Assembly: GCA_951799445.1 (NCBI GenBank)
Contig: OX637287.1
Coordinates: forward strand, 8,742,001 to 8,806,000
DNA: 64,000 nt
Source of the DNA: Pseudisothecium myosuroides
Taxonomy: Eukaryota > Streptophyta > Bryopsida > Hypnales > Lembophyllaceae
Reading direction: 5' to 3'
Below the pieces are notes generated by a model. The model was not told the origin of the DNA. It did not search any database and saw nothing but the letters and a program-made list of their open reading frames with translations. The translations under genes and the position numbers were made by a program. Positions 10,316 through 22,436 of the stretch are shown one piece after another (position 1 is the stretch's first letter; every line of letters starts with the position of its first letter).

Positions 10316-11114
10316 ATTTTATTTTAGGCAAACTACGTCAGTAATTTTCCAAAATTTTACGCACCCTTTTCATTATTTTTTTTCTGACCAAGCTGCTAGG
10401 AAGCTACGGTATTCAGTGTAGATTTTTGGGGGGAACAAGTCGGTTTTGACGACTCCATATTCTTGGGGGCCGGTGGCAGTGAGACTGTAGGAGAGTTTCC
10501 GCGTTGCTACCTAGTCCATCGACGTGTCACACCCTCCGCTTCCCAGCTGCCCAAAGCCACCTCCTGTAGCGCTTCCCATATTCGACCACACGGCAAGCCA
10601 ACCGCAAGCATTCCAAGGAAATCGCCCTCAGACACATGTTTCTTACCATGCGCCTCCAGTAATCTGTTCAATTACACTCAAATTTCACAGAAATTAAGCT
10701 CAATCTCTTGATTTTGCACTCCTGAAGAATCGCCAATCCACAATTTCAAAGCTCGGTCGGTGGAAGGAGGTGGATGTCGCGGATGCCGCACCCTACAGTA
10801 CCCATTTTGTAGTTTTGTGCACGATAGTCACGACTGAGATGAGACCCATTTTCTATGCTCTTGTATGTCGGTAGTTTGTAGTGTCAAACACCACCTTCGA
10901 TTCATACTCTGTTTCCTTCGAAACCTCATTTTTAAGAACCCCAATTCACCGCTCATTGCTTCCATAGCTCGAGCTTGAGTGCCATAGCTTGAGTTCTCGC
11001 ATAGCTTAGCTTGAGTGATCGAGTCTCTACAGGTAGAGTGGGTGCTGTTTTTGTTCTTTCGAGAGTGCTACCCGAGGGTGGAATTGCAGCAGCGTTTGAG
11101 AGAGAGAGAAAACA
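10316..11114 (+). promoter_or_regulatory. Upstream region of the ERD7-like gene, with an ABRE-like site
   Basis: GC content rises at about 10440, which suggests a promoter and 5' leader. ACGTGTC at 10522-10528, in the context CGACGTGTCAC, is a core abscisic-acid response element. ERD7 genes are dehydration- and ABA-responsive, so the site is suggestive, but one 7-base match is weak evidence. A short GA tract (11099-11110) lies just before the ATG. I could not place a TATA box or transcription start. Confidence 0.35.
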
Positions 11115-14100
11115 ATGGGGGGTCAAGGCGATCAAAACCCTTACGTGAACCACCCGAGCTTCAACAGTCATCCACAGAGCCCCTTCACGACCTCCGACGC
11201 TACTCCGGTTCAGACGGCTGCTGCAGCCCCGGGAGGAAATGGTGGTGGGAGTAGCAATAGTAGTAGGGCGAATCCTTACGTTGCGGCGGATGGGGGTCAC
11301 CCTCCTCAAGCAATGGCTGCAGGGGCTTCTGAGGAGCTCTTGGTGAGGATTCCGGGCGCCATCGTGCACCTGGTGGACGACCAGGAGAGCGTGTTGCTGG
11401 GTGCGGGCGACTTCTCGGTGGTGCGCATCGACCAGCAGAATCAAGGGATCGTGGCGCTGGTGCGAGTCGGGGAAGGGTTGCAGTGGCCGTTGATGAGTGA
11501 CGAGCAGGTGGTGAAGCTGGATCCCATTCACTATGTGTTCTCCATTCCCATCGTGGCGCACACTTCGGAGGTACGAGGCTAAGTCTTGACAGTCGTCTCT
11601 TCTGGTAAACTTACGTTTGGAGGTGCTGTTTCAGGGCGATGTATCCCGATTCTGTATACTAGATTATATTAGGGTTTGTGCTTCAGGAAAATCTGCTTAG
11701 CATTTGGTTGAACGCACTTGGAATCCATGAACAGGGATCCAAGAGAAGGATTCCGGATTCTATTTTATGCACCTTGTTGAGTTCATGGTATGTTTTCAAG
11801 TTAGAATTCTTTGCTTCTTTTCATTAGTCCTTGATCGGCTCACGCGTCTTTGCTTGTTGGAGCTACCGTCTGAGCTCAACTATGGCTCTCCCGGGTTCGG
11901 AGGATGTGTTTCAATTCTATACCCTAGAGTATTAGGGTTTTCTTTTAGTTTATTTCTGAAGTAAACTCTGCATAACACTCTTGAGGAACAGCCTTGGAAT
12001 CAATGAACAGTTTGCTAAGAAAAGGAATCCGGATTCGATTTGTGCGTAATCTTGAGTTTGCTAGGGCGGGTTTGGTTTATTTTCGAATTATTTGCTTCCT
12101 TTCATCTATTCTGTTTGCATGTGAACTCATGTGACTGCGATTGCCTGCTTGAAAGCGGAATGAATTGGTTTTATATTGTGTCAATTCATTAATATTTTAG
12201 TTCTATAGATTCTTCTTGTGCTACATAGGAAAGGATGCAAGCTGTATACTACCCTGTACTTTTATGTGGTCGTTGTTGATAATGGTCTTCTAGGCTAGTG
12301 TACTGCATAACATTCTCATCAGCTATGTTCGTTGCGTGGATGCAACAGGCAGCATCGAGTGGGGAGAAATTGAATTACGGAGTTACATTCTCAGCCCCAG
12401 GACAGGAGGTAGCTTTAAGTGAGCTGGACAAATTGCTGGAGTATTACAGCTCCTTTTCTCTTCCGACCCTTGTCCATGGCGATAAGCAGAAAGAGGCGGT
12501 CGAGCAAGGTGTTGCTCCGCAGGATGCCCAGGGTGCTACGGTTGTTCCCGTATCCGTGGTGACCGGCGATGGCAAGCAGGTTCTGCACTATGTCTTTTCC
12601 CTCTTGGAGGTTGCTTTCGGATTACTGTGAATCGATTGTACATGCAAGTTTCTTCATTTTCTCTAAAATCACATCCGAGATTATCCAGCACACTTGTCAT
12701 ATTGTCATGAACTGCTGTATATTTGTCTCACATTCAAACTAATTCATAGTGACAAAGCTGGGACCCCAGGTGATAGGATTGAAGAGGTTTGAGTGTGATA
12801 TCAGAGCCTGGAGTTCAGGATGCTTTTCTGCAATTTATCTACTTGATGTGCATGATTTCGTGTCTTTAAGATGTTGTAGCTAACGATGGTCTGTTGTTTG
12901 TGGTGATGCATGACCAGATCACAGAGGAGAATCAGAGAATGTTTTGGACAGAGATGGCACCTAATGTGGATGACTATGGCAACAGCGTTGCCAAAGCGAT
13001 TGCGTCTGGCGCTGGCCAGGTCATTCGGGGCATATTTTGGGTCCGAGACTCCACTGTCACCAAGCTGGAGACTGGTTCTTTGAACATGACTCATCAGTCT
13101 AATGCTACTGATAAACCCATGAACATTCGGCCCTCTACACTGCACAATCTGGAGAGGTACTTTTCTTCATTGTCAGTAAGATAGCTGCTGCTGTCGTGTA
13201 CTCATCAATTGGCAATTCAGCGTCTCTGCGTCTCTTTATTGAGCATTTTCTTAAGCTTTTGCTGTTTTTTGCAGAGTCAAGGGCATGACGAGAGCTACAG
13301 ACAATTTCGCCAAGAGTGTGCTGTCAGGTGTCGTCTCGACTGTAGGAATTGTTCCGAATGCCATTGCCAGGTCCAAAGTTGGAAGAGCATTTTTCAGAAC
13401 TGGTCCTGGAGAGGTGGCGTTGGCTTCTATGGTTTCATTTTGTGAGTGCTAAATCTAGGCCCTTCTTTCGTTGGAAATGCAAAAACTATTATGCTCTGTC
13501 TGTGCAAGGTGGAGGATACTATTTGCATCACTTTTAGCATTTTATCATGTGTAGGAGTGTGATTTTTTTGAAATGTCTGGAACTCTGTAGAGACCTTTGG
13601 GTATGAGAGCCAAATCTGTTGAGATCGAATGTTCATCACCTTGCGAATTTCATGTGCAATTTCAAAGTAGGAGGTTGTTGACCACCATTAGTGACAGTAG
13701 ACGACCTCGTTTCCATTCAAAGATTGGTGACCTTCGACATTTAGCCAAGTCATGCTAACTCCATTCCTTATTGAAGGCCACCCTCGTGTATGAATAGTTG
13801 GTAACATGGATCAGTATAGGAGATGTGATCAGGTCCCTCATGGTTTTAGTATCCTCCACCCTAATTGTATTGTGACCGATTACGACTTCAGGTGTTTTGA
13901 ATGTGTCACCTGGATCGAAAAAGAACAATTTTATTCATCTTTTAATTGAAGATGGGTGATTTTTGCAGGGAGATTGTTCGACGCTGTGGAGGCGGCCTCC
14001 AGAGACGTATTGCGAACAGGATCCAGTGCGGCAGAAACTGTCGTGACTCATAAGTAAGAGCTTTGTGTGCCCATCAATCCAATCATTCCTTACTCTAGTA

Positions 14101-14685
14101 CACACCAGACCATGCGTGCGCTACAAGTCATATTCCATCTTTCATACTTCAGTTCTGGCTTAACTTGCAGTCACGTTTACTGCACCTTGCTGACAGTCTA
14201 TGTTCCATTCGATCGTTTCCACTTAGGGCACTCGATCTGTTGGAAAGCCGCGCCTCACTCTAACCTCTGAAGGACCAAGATTGAGCCTCATTATTTTTAG
14301 CAGTTTTGAGTAGCTCAAGCTGGGACTTTCTTTTGTTCAAATTTTTTCCTTTGCTTTTCCAACAACGAATGCTTTTTCGTTGATTGTGCTGCTGTGAATT
14401 TGGCCCTCATGTGGATTATATTTTCACAATACAATCAGCCAAATTCATCATTTTAGAATTTTGATTCCTTGGTCCTCTACGGGCTAGTAATATGTGACGT
14501 GTTCATGATGCAGGCATGGAGAGTCTGCAGGAACTGCCGCAGGAAAAGTCCTGGGAGGTGCAGGGCATCTGGTGGGCACGGCATGGAGCGTGGCCAAGGT
14601 GCCCAAGGCGTTGAATCCAACAGCGGTTTTGAAACCCTCCAAAGCTGCCATTATGGAACTGCATGCACCCAAACCTGCCAAGTAG
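11115..14685 (+). CDS. ERD7: ERD7-like senescence/dehydration-associated (spartin-domain) protein
   Basis: Six exons join in frame to 449 aa: 11115-11570, 12349-12579, 12918-13156, 13275-13441, 13969-14053 and 14514-14685 (TAG). All introns are GT-AG. The N-terminal 85 residues are Pro/Ser/Asn/Gly-rich and disordered. Residues about 85-150 (VRIPGAIVHLVDDQ, LVRVGEGLQWPL) are the plant ERD7 N-terminal domain; from about 235 (FWTEMAPNVDDYGNSVAKAI) to 435 is the senescence/spartin-associated domain, with AIASGAGQVIRGIFW, VLSGVVSTVGIV and AGHLVGTAWSVAKVPKALNP. Members bind membrane lipids and act in cold, drought and senescence responses. The length is near Arabidopsis ERD7 (about 450 aa). The ATG at 11115 begins the long open exon. 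The Gly/Ala-rich helices suit membrane association. Function is inferred from the family. Confidence 0.92.
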
Positions 14686-15644
14686 ATTTATGTTGTAGAC
14701 ACCACCAAGAGGAGGTCGTGTGATTTTCCCAGTGCAGCCTGCCACGCTTGCAATTGACGCATCGTGTGTGTCCATTCGGTATATTTACTGTTTGTGCATT
14801 CGTAGCATTGATTGCGAATTTTTGATAGCCGCGTCTGGTTTCCCCATTGCCAGTTTTTCCAACCATGATTTTTATAGCCACCAGCTTCATTTCATCATGT
14901 ACTCTTGCCTTGTTTAAGTTAGAAGCACTTTCCATGTAGCAGGAAGCAGCCAGACTGATATGGATCTGATGAACAGGACGGGGTGGGGTAGATTGGTGCA
15001 ACCATGGCTTGTGCAGGATTTGCTCATCGATGTTCTGACGACTCTCGAGCCGTTTTAATATCACATTCTCTAATGTCACATCCTTTGTTCTCTTACCAAA
15101 CTGGAGTGAAGGGCCATTGAGCGTGGCCAGCTCAAAACTCAATTTGTAATATGTTCCATAAGCACTTGTGCATGGTTTCTATTGTTAAAATGTCTCAAAT
15201 TTAATTGGTTCTTACGGGCAACTGTAAAATTATTCCAATATGTTGCAGTATGTATTCTGTTGAATAATCATTAAAAGTTATTTGTGAAGTCATATGAAAA
15301 CCCTTGTTTATGTGGTGTCACTACAATGCTTACAAATTTCAGTATCATAACTTGGAAGACCTTGCCTCGAAGTCCTTGACAGAATAGGCCAAAGCTTTTT
15401 TCTTGGCGAAATCTGAGACCTCTGCGGTTGTGTCCCTCCAAAAACTGACCTCTGCTGCAAGGCCAACAGGGACCATGAGTCCAAAAATAAACCCTTGGAT
15501 TAGGCATTGCCAACAACAAGTTTTTTCGAGGTCTTGAATCCTTGGAGAGGATAAAGAGTTGGAGGAGCCATCCTTCTATTGCAAATTCAGTGACCTATCT
15601 TGGGAAAAGTAATAAACATCTTGTATGAGGGCTTGTTGCTAATG
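14686..15644. other. Region downstream of the ERD7-like gene
   Basis: It probably holds the 3' untranslated region in the first few hundred bases; no unambiguous polyadenylation site was chosen. The minus-strand open stretches over the last exon are shadows. From about 15260 to 15540 the sequence weakly resembles 28380-28560 (TGACCTCTGCTGCAAGGCCAACA versus TGACTTCTGCAGCAAAGCCAACA), perhaps a shared repeat fragment. Confidence 0.4.
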
Positions 15645-16113
15645 CACATAATGTTATCAATAGGTTTGCTTTGCTCCCTTGAAAAGTAGGAGCCTAAAGC
15701 GTTGCAACTTCCCAGCTAGCTCATGACTCCCTACAACTTCCCAATCAACCAATGGCTCTTTATAGATAAAACTAAAATCACTCCCAAGAATAACATTGCT
15801 AAATAGCCACACTTCCATCTCGTAGGTGGAGGTATAATCCCTCCTTGGATGCCTTAGGGGGAATTCAATTATATTGTAGATACAATGATTGGTTGGATAG
15901 ATGTAACTCTCCCTGGGTTCAGCTTGTGTGGGAAGGGGGGGGCATGAGTTGGTGCATCCCTAGACTCTCGAATAGGCTCTCTAACAAAGTCAACACAACA
16001 TGGAGGTTATGAAGAGCTGAATTTTTTTGTTTATTTGGTAATTTCCAACACTGGGGCGCTTTTGATTTTGGGGGGAGCAAAAAGGAACCCTCTAGCGAAG
16101 GTTAACAATGTTA
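15645..16113. mobile_element. MITE of the CATAAC...GTTATG family, diverged copy
   Basis: The left end CATAATGTTATCAATAGG and the right end AGGTTAACAATGTTATG are weak inversions of each other and match the termini of copies at 46699-47057 and 56246-56502. Internal blocks GCAACTTCCCAGCTAGC and ACTTCCCAATCAACCAATGG are shared with those copies. This is the most decayed of the three. Confidence 0.4.
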
Positions 16114-16167
16114 TGAGGATCTAAAGAGAGATTAATCCAATTTCTAAGGGGGAATGTTTTAGGTTGG

Positions 16168-18867
16168 TTAACCTCTAAAGGACCAAGGCCATTTATTTTT
16201 TGCCAAAAAACATTCAAAGTTGCCATTTCTATTGCAAAGATTAAAAAAAAATTGAAATTGTTTTCTTTGCAAATTTAACCATAGGATCTTACACCTAACT
16301 TGTTTGAGAATGTGTGGAATAAACTTCAAGAATTTTGAGCACACATATTGCAAGATACAGCGACTAACAAAATTGAGTACAAATTTGAAATGTTTTCATT
16401 CAAACAACTATACCGCAAGCATCAATGGAAAAAAAATCCAAAAGTAGATATACGAAAGTTGTAGTGTGCAACATGCTACACTTTACCATGGAAGTTTGAA
16501 GAAAAAATTAGTTGTCATTTCAAAGAAAAATAATTGCAAAGTTAGCCATGTCTAAAACTCGGTTTTGTTCATCATGATTTGGAATTACTTTATCTTTTGT
16601 CAAATTTTTCTTAGAATTTTGAAAAAACTTTTTGTGCCTTGGCATGTTGGTATACATCATTTCAGATTTTTGTACACAAAAATTGAAGGAAATTGACATT
16701 TCTAGAATTTAAAATATCAACAATTTGACAAAAATGCAAATGACATTGATTCTCACAATATTAGAGGGTTTTTTTTTTAATTGAGAGCATGGGATTGCAT
16801 TAGCCATTTTAGAGAGCCAGTATAGGTTGCAACATGGACCATTATATCATAATGCCCTTGCATTTGAAATATTTGTTGAATAGGCCAATACAATTCTATT
16901 TGTATTTTACAATTGTATAGTGCATTTTTAGGATCAGATTTTTTGTTTGAAGAATAGAGTTCATAATGCATATAATTGTCCCAAAAAATCCCAAAAAATA
17001 TTTTTTATCATACCCACTTTCATCAAAAAATTGCCAATTTCATGAAAGTCAAACTGAAATTACTTAATCTCAAATTAATTTCACAAATTTCATGAAAGTC
17101 ACACTGAAATTAGTTTGAGATTACAAAATAACAAAATAAGAATAGAAGAAGTTGATTGATTGAATTTTTGGAATTGTCAAAAAAAATTCCTTAACTAACC
17201 TTAGAAGGATGCAACTCTATCAACAAGGAAGACACCCAAAAAAACAATCCAATTTCAAAATGACTAGGGGCATGAACATTCTTAATCATGGAAGGACAAG
17301 GTCCAATCAACAACAATAAAAATAATTTCAAGATGAAGAGGTGTGATTTGAGGTTCTATAGTTTCCTTCAAAATCATTCAATGAATATTTTGAGTCATGG
17401 TTGTCTTTATAGGGTTAATCGGTTCTCAAACGGCCCAATTAATTTGAAGAGGGTTCAAATATTGAGAAAAACACGCTCTAGTTTAGAAAATGAGGTGGCC
17501 TAATTAACCCGGCACTCTCACTCTCTAATTTGATGATTCCATGCTTTGTGGGACTTTAGCTTTTGGAGACCATTTACACTAGTTTAGTGAATGTTGTGAT
17601 TAGTAATTCTAGCACACAATGCTCTTTTTATTAAAAGAAGATAGTGGCATTAACTTGAAGTTGGTCCAACATAAAATAACTAGAAATAAAAGATTCTTAA
17701 AAGTAGTAGAATTGAATATGTTTTAGAAAATCACCTACAGATCTACAATTAATAACCAGTTGAATTTTCTTTCTTTTGCATATAAAATGAAAATCATTGT
17801 CTCCAAATATGTTTTAAACAAAAATGAATTCTTGTTGAATGAAATTGTAATAGATTTTTATAGTGTGAGTAGGAATTCCCAATAATGTTTAGTTTTACTC
17901 CCTCTTATATTGAAAAAGCGTTCTATTTATGTTTAGAAGTCATGTACAGCTTGAAAGTGTTTTATTTTTATTTTTTATAATCACATTGTCACACTACCAA
18001 TAAAATGAATCATATAGTTATTGCTACTCTAAACTATTTAACTATATGTAATTCAAGTGTGGTCAAAGAAAAATTAGAGTTGCATACCTCGGATCACCTT
18101 TGGCATGAAAATGTAATGAAAAACACCAATTTGAAGTATCATTTATGTGAATTATTTCCTCTTCAGAATGAACATGCTCACGACCTTCAAGTCATAGAAT
18201 ATAGAATAATAAAAAATCATATTAAATCAAATTGGATTCATAAAAAAATGCAATAAATATAAGTGTGAACCAAGTTCATATAATGTATAAAAGGTAACTA
18301 CCACCAAATTCATGAAGCATTTAAGCACGGTTCATTTGTGAGTTTGATCTAAACTTTTGTTGGGAGTCCAAAGGGGATTCCAAACTTCTCTTAACATACA
18401 TTTTTGAAACACCGTATGAATAATCTATGACTTTTCAAAATGATGTAAACAAGGTAAATCCAAAAACTATCCTAATGCAAACGCTACAATGATATATTGA
18501 GTATATAAAGTACAAACTTACTCGGACTTGACATGAAACCCAAGAAACCCATTCCCAATGGACACCCCATTCATGCCGATGTTTTAGACCAACACTTGTT
18601 CACCTTCTTTTGGGGGACCTAAGACAAAGGAACCCTTAGTCTACGCCAACCTTACAACAAGGTTAGAGTCACCTTTCAAGCAACTTGTAATGGTTTATTG
18701 TCTATTTTTTCAAAGGTCTGATTTCATATCTTTTTTTTGCCACGTACCTCTCTCAATTCTTCATATTCACAAAAAGTTTCAAAAAATCAGGAGAAAATTT
18801 CAGACCGTAGGTACCTGCTTGAAAACGCATTTGTCCCTCGAAGGGACAACAATCCCTTAGGGGTTAA
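16168..18867. mobile_element. TTAA-flanked element D, interrupted or composite (2.7 kb)
   Basis: The left end TTAACCTCTAAAGGACC and the right end ATCCCTTAGGGGTTAA have the family termini. The first about 170 bp and last about 120 bp match element interiors (right: TAGGTACCTGCTTGAAAACG, then a hairpin GTCCCTCGAAGGGAC). The 2.4 kb between shows little family sequence: AT-rich DNA, a direct duplication at 17037-17130 (TTTCATGAAAGTCA blocks) and an open 83-codon stretch (18005-18256) that I do not recognise. It may be one element with a large insertion, or two separate truncated elements. Confidence 0.4.
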
Positions 18868-19626
18868 TGTTGATTGTCTAGATTTCAATATTTATGACCC
18901 AACTATATGACAATTTCAGTAGCCTTGGGAAGTTCTACTTTGGAAATTCATTATAATTACACACCTTGTCCAAAAGTTCTAATTTTTTTTTGATATTTTT
19001 TTATTTTCAATTGCTAATACTCCAAAAATGTTTTTTTATTCTTGGAAAAGGGTATCTCCAACTACGCTGATTTCTTTTTCTTTTTCTTTTTTCTTTTTTT
19101 TGTTTTTTTGACAGTTTCGGGTGAAAAGTCAAATGTGGTGTGGGTGGGTGACAAGTTAGTTGGCGTTGAAGTTGTGCCAGCATGGATGAACTACGAGCCA
19201 GCAGGATCCAAGTCACCAAAGTCACTACCACTCCAGGTACACCACGTGTCATACGTATGGGGCCCAGATTGGTGGGCCACCAAACCGCCAGCTCTTGCAA
19301 TCCCTACTTTTATTTATTATTCACGCGGTGTAACAGTTGTAAGCCTCCGTTTGCAAATGTATAACTAAGGAGGTTCATAAAGCTTACATTTAATTGATAG
19401 CTGAAAATGAATTTAGGGAGGTTGGACTCCTTGAATATTTTTCAGTAAATTTTCGTAGAAAGACAAATGAAATTGGCATCTAACCCAAGTCATTTCATAT
19501 TTTTTGAAGCTTCGTGAAATTAGTTATGAATTTTAGAAGTTGAAACGGAGTGGTCACTAAAAGTGTCCACCTCTTGAAATGTACACTATTTGTGCATTGT
19601 TGGGTGCTATGAAAAATTAAAATCTT

Positions 19627-19630
<4 letters not shown>
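18868..19630. other. Intergenic DNA with a GC-rich promoter-like patch
   Basis: After a poly-T tract at about 19070-19110, the 190 bp from 19115 to 19305 are distinctly GC-richer and contain CCACGTGTCATACG (G-box and ABRE-like core, about 19240), GGGCCC and TGGTGGGCCACCA. Open frames exist on both strands but neither has a recognisable domain or splice context. It may be a captured promoter or gene fragment. Confidence 0.3.

Positions 19631-19694
<64 letters not shown>
19631..19694. repeat. (TA)n microsatellite, about 31 units
   Basis: An essentially uninterrupted TA dinucleotide tract. The Tyr-Ile ORF across it is meaningless. Confidence 0.95.
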
Positions 19695-19697
<3 letters not shown>

Positions 19698-19987
19698 AAA
19701 TCACATTGTTTGTTTATTTTTTTATATTGAGATCTCCTAGACCGTGCATCCCCGGACACATTTTTGGTACCGTCAGAGAGCTCTTTGCAAGGAAGGGTGC
19801 AAGGACTTTGTTGTGAGGTATTTGAACATATAGTGTGGAAGATATTGAATTTCAAAAATTTTGTGAATTAAAAATTACTTTTATTTTTACTTTGGTTTTG
19901 GCAACAGCTCATGGCATACTAGTGTACCTTTGTGTTAGGGCACCCTTCATGGACCTCCTATTTTACAACCTTCTAACAGCTCAAATC

Positions 19988-20269
19988 CATTAGAGAAAAT
20001 CTGGGCCCTCCGGAGGCCCCTGAAATTTATTTATTTTTGGCAAAAATTTAGTTTTTCCCCTATTTCCGCGCAACAATTTATACTGCGACAGTGGCGCAGG
20101 AAACGAAATATACGAGTAAAAAAAAATTCGATTTCTGACCGTTTCGGCAGGCAGGCAGCCAAGCTGACTGCTCACCGAGGGACAGTTCTGCAGTGACAAG
20201 CCAAGCATTTTAATAGCTTGGCATGTCACTGCGGAGCAGTCCTCCGGAGGGCTGGGTTTTTTTCTAATG
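19988..20269. mobile_element. Palindromic MITE (282 bp) with an internal hairpin
   Basis: The left end CATTAGAGAAAATCTGGGCC and the right end, inverted, CATTAGAAAAAAACCCAGCC, are followed on both sides by CTCCGGAGG. Inside is a second palindrome around 20189-20232: GCAGTGACAAGCCAAGC, a short loop, GCTTGGCATGTCACTGC. The element is much richer in GC than its surroundings and has no ORF. Its superfamily is not evident because no target duplication can be read. Confidence 0.6.
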
Positions 20270-21603
20270 CTACTCATAAACTTATGGCCTCTAAACTCTT
20301 GTGTGCCCTTGTTTGATGTATGAATTTCATTACGTCAAAACAAAATATTTAGCCTAATCTATGAGATGATAATATTGGAATGCATTGTAATAAACCATAT
20401 AATTGATAACTAGGTCATGTTCTTACTATGTCTCAAGTTCCAATTCAACAAAGTTCCAAGTTAAGGTCAAATTTCAACACTGTTGGATTGTAGAAGGGTC
20501 CAAAAGTGAATATCTTATGTACAATTTGGAACTCTGTTTGTCAAAACCAAAGTTCACTTGAAAGAGCATGCCATATTGTACACTGTATGGTTCCTCAAAA
20601 CAGGATTTAGATAGTCCCAAATGTCTTAGGGTACTTTTCTAATTTCCTATAGTTCGCCATATTGGCCTCCACTATTCTTGTGGCCTTATTGCTCAATTTA
20701 ACGAGCTTACACAACTAATTTTTTTCCTTCTAGTTTTTGCTTATTGATTCCACCTTTTGCCTCTAGAATAAGATCACAACTTGAACACTAGCCTACAACT
20801 AGTGTGTCACAAGGATGCATTTTGGTTTATAGTGACCTTCCCTCATATATCTTATTAAAATTTTGCGGCCTTGCAACACTTGTTTGGTGGGTTTGAAATC
20901 ATTGTGGCTAGCAAAACATGCTGTAGGTCCCAAGTCTTATATAAGCGTAATATCTAGCCAAAATATAATCCTAATTTTTGCTTGAAGGCCTAATTTCTTG
21001 GCATCAAAACTTTCAAAAAGTGTTACAAAGTAAGCATTCCTAAATGAATTACAATGGGACTCAATGTAAAGCTACAAGTCTTGATTTCTTAGTTTTTGAC
21101 CAATCAAAATTTGATAATATAGTGGAACTTGAAACTTGACAATTAGACTAAATTGGCCTTTAGAGTTAACTTCCACACACTCAAAATTGACCAATGCTTT
21201 CAGGAAAGACAAAAGAAATTTTGAAATTCTTTATAAAAGTGTACAATAGTCACAAAAAGAGGGTTCGTAATTGTTGTTTGACAAAAATCCAAAGAAGGGG
21301 CACATAAAAACACAAAGGGAGTCAAGTTTCTGATTTTAGGGAAGTTTTGTAGTAAAATATAGCGCTACTTGAACTTTTGGGTAGTTTGACAACAAGACAA
21401 AGTTATTCCTAAAATGCAGGTTTTCTTTGCTCAATTGAAAGCGAAAGCATCATAAAATTTGACAAAGGCAACTCCAACTCTACAAAACTCAAAAACTCAT
21501 TTTCCAATTTCAATACAACATGGACGTTTGCTCTACGAGGGTCACTTGAAATTAAAGTTTTGAGGATGCTCATAACAGGAGATAAATAAAGAAGAGTTTG
21601 ACG
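20270..21603. other. Intergenic DNA, nothing recognised
   Basis: AT-rich sequence with no open frame of interest, no inverted ends and no clear repeat relation to the rest of the window. Confidence 0.5.
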
Positions 21604-21665
21604 AGGCTGGTATAACTGGAACAGACCGGTATAACTGGAGGAGGCCCGTATAACTGGAAGAGGCC
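21604..21665. repeat. Short minisatellite, three 20-bp units
   Basis: GGTATAACTGGAACAGACC, GGTATAACTGGAGGAGGCC and CGTATAACTGGAAGAGGCC occur head to tail. No function seen. Confidence 0.7.
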
Positions 21666-22175
21666 GTTGCAAGCAATTGCTACGAAGCTAAGCACGTCGA
21701 AGCTGCACAGAAGTTTCACAACAACTGGAACAGCAGTGCTCCTGGTCAGCACCTCCGGTGATATGTGACTAGTGGATTGCTTGCTTGGTACTCGGGGCCA
21801 GCGTAAATTTTTTGGGACCTTCCCAGATCGTCGTTCAAGTGTCAATCCTGTGCAAGTGAACAGCATTACAACCTCTTTTTTCGCAATTTCTAATTCATGT
21901 GGATGAGTCAGTTACCTAATCAACTCAATAAGAAAGTTTAGACGAATACATCCAAACATGATTTCATTATATTTTCAATCCGGAAATATGCCGAAAATTC
22001 CATCCACGGAGGCCATGGAACTTGTTTTGTTGCTATTATTCGCCAGAAAAAATTACGGAACTCCTGGCGTAAACATTTGAATGCCGCGGTGCAGAGCGAA
22101 ACCCACGGGGGCAGAGATAGACACACTATTCAGGCGCCGCTCGGCTGCCCGCTCCGAAAGACCGGAAGCTTCGCA

Positions 22176-22436
22176 ATGCCTCTAGCACCCTTCCGTCATC
22201 GATCAGCATGGGTAATAGACTTATTAATCAAGGATCAACAAATCAATCAGGGGAGCTCCTTTTTAATACCCTCGGTTCCGATTTTTTTATAATACTGAAA
22301 AACGCAGCAGCAGATGCCTCTAGCATGCGCCCGTCGTCGATCAGCATGAGTAATTACAGATAAATTAATCAAGGATCAACAAATCAACCAAAGGAGCTCC
22401 TTTTAATACCCTCGGTTCCGATTTAAAAAAAATACT
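22176..22436. repeat. Tandem duplication, two copies, period 138 bp, upstream of EXORDIUM-like gene
   Basis: Copy 1 starts at 22176 and copy 2 at 22314, both with ATGCCTCTAGCA. They share CGTCGATCAGCATG, AATCAAGGATCAACAAATCA, GGAGCTCC and ATACCCTCGGTTCCGATT. Identity is high, so the duplication is fairly recent. It lies about 1.4-1.6 kb before the EXORDIUM-like start. Confidence 0.85.

Noticed and set aside
10953..11561. 202-codon minus-strand open frame
   Set aside because: It is antisense to ERD7-like exon 1, where the plus strand has clear family homology.
19042..19368. 108-codon plus-strand frame
   Set aside because: Starts in a poly-T tract; the GC-rich part looks more like promoter DNA than coding.
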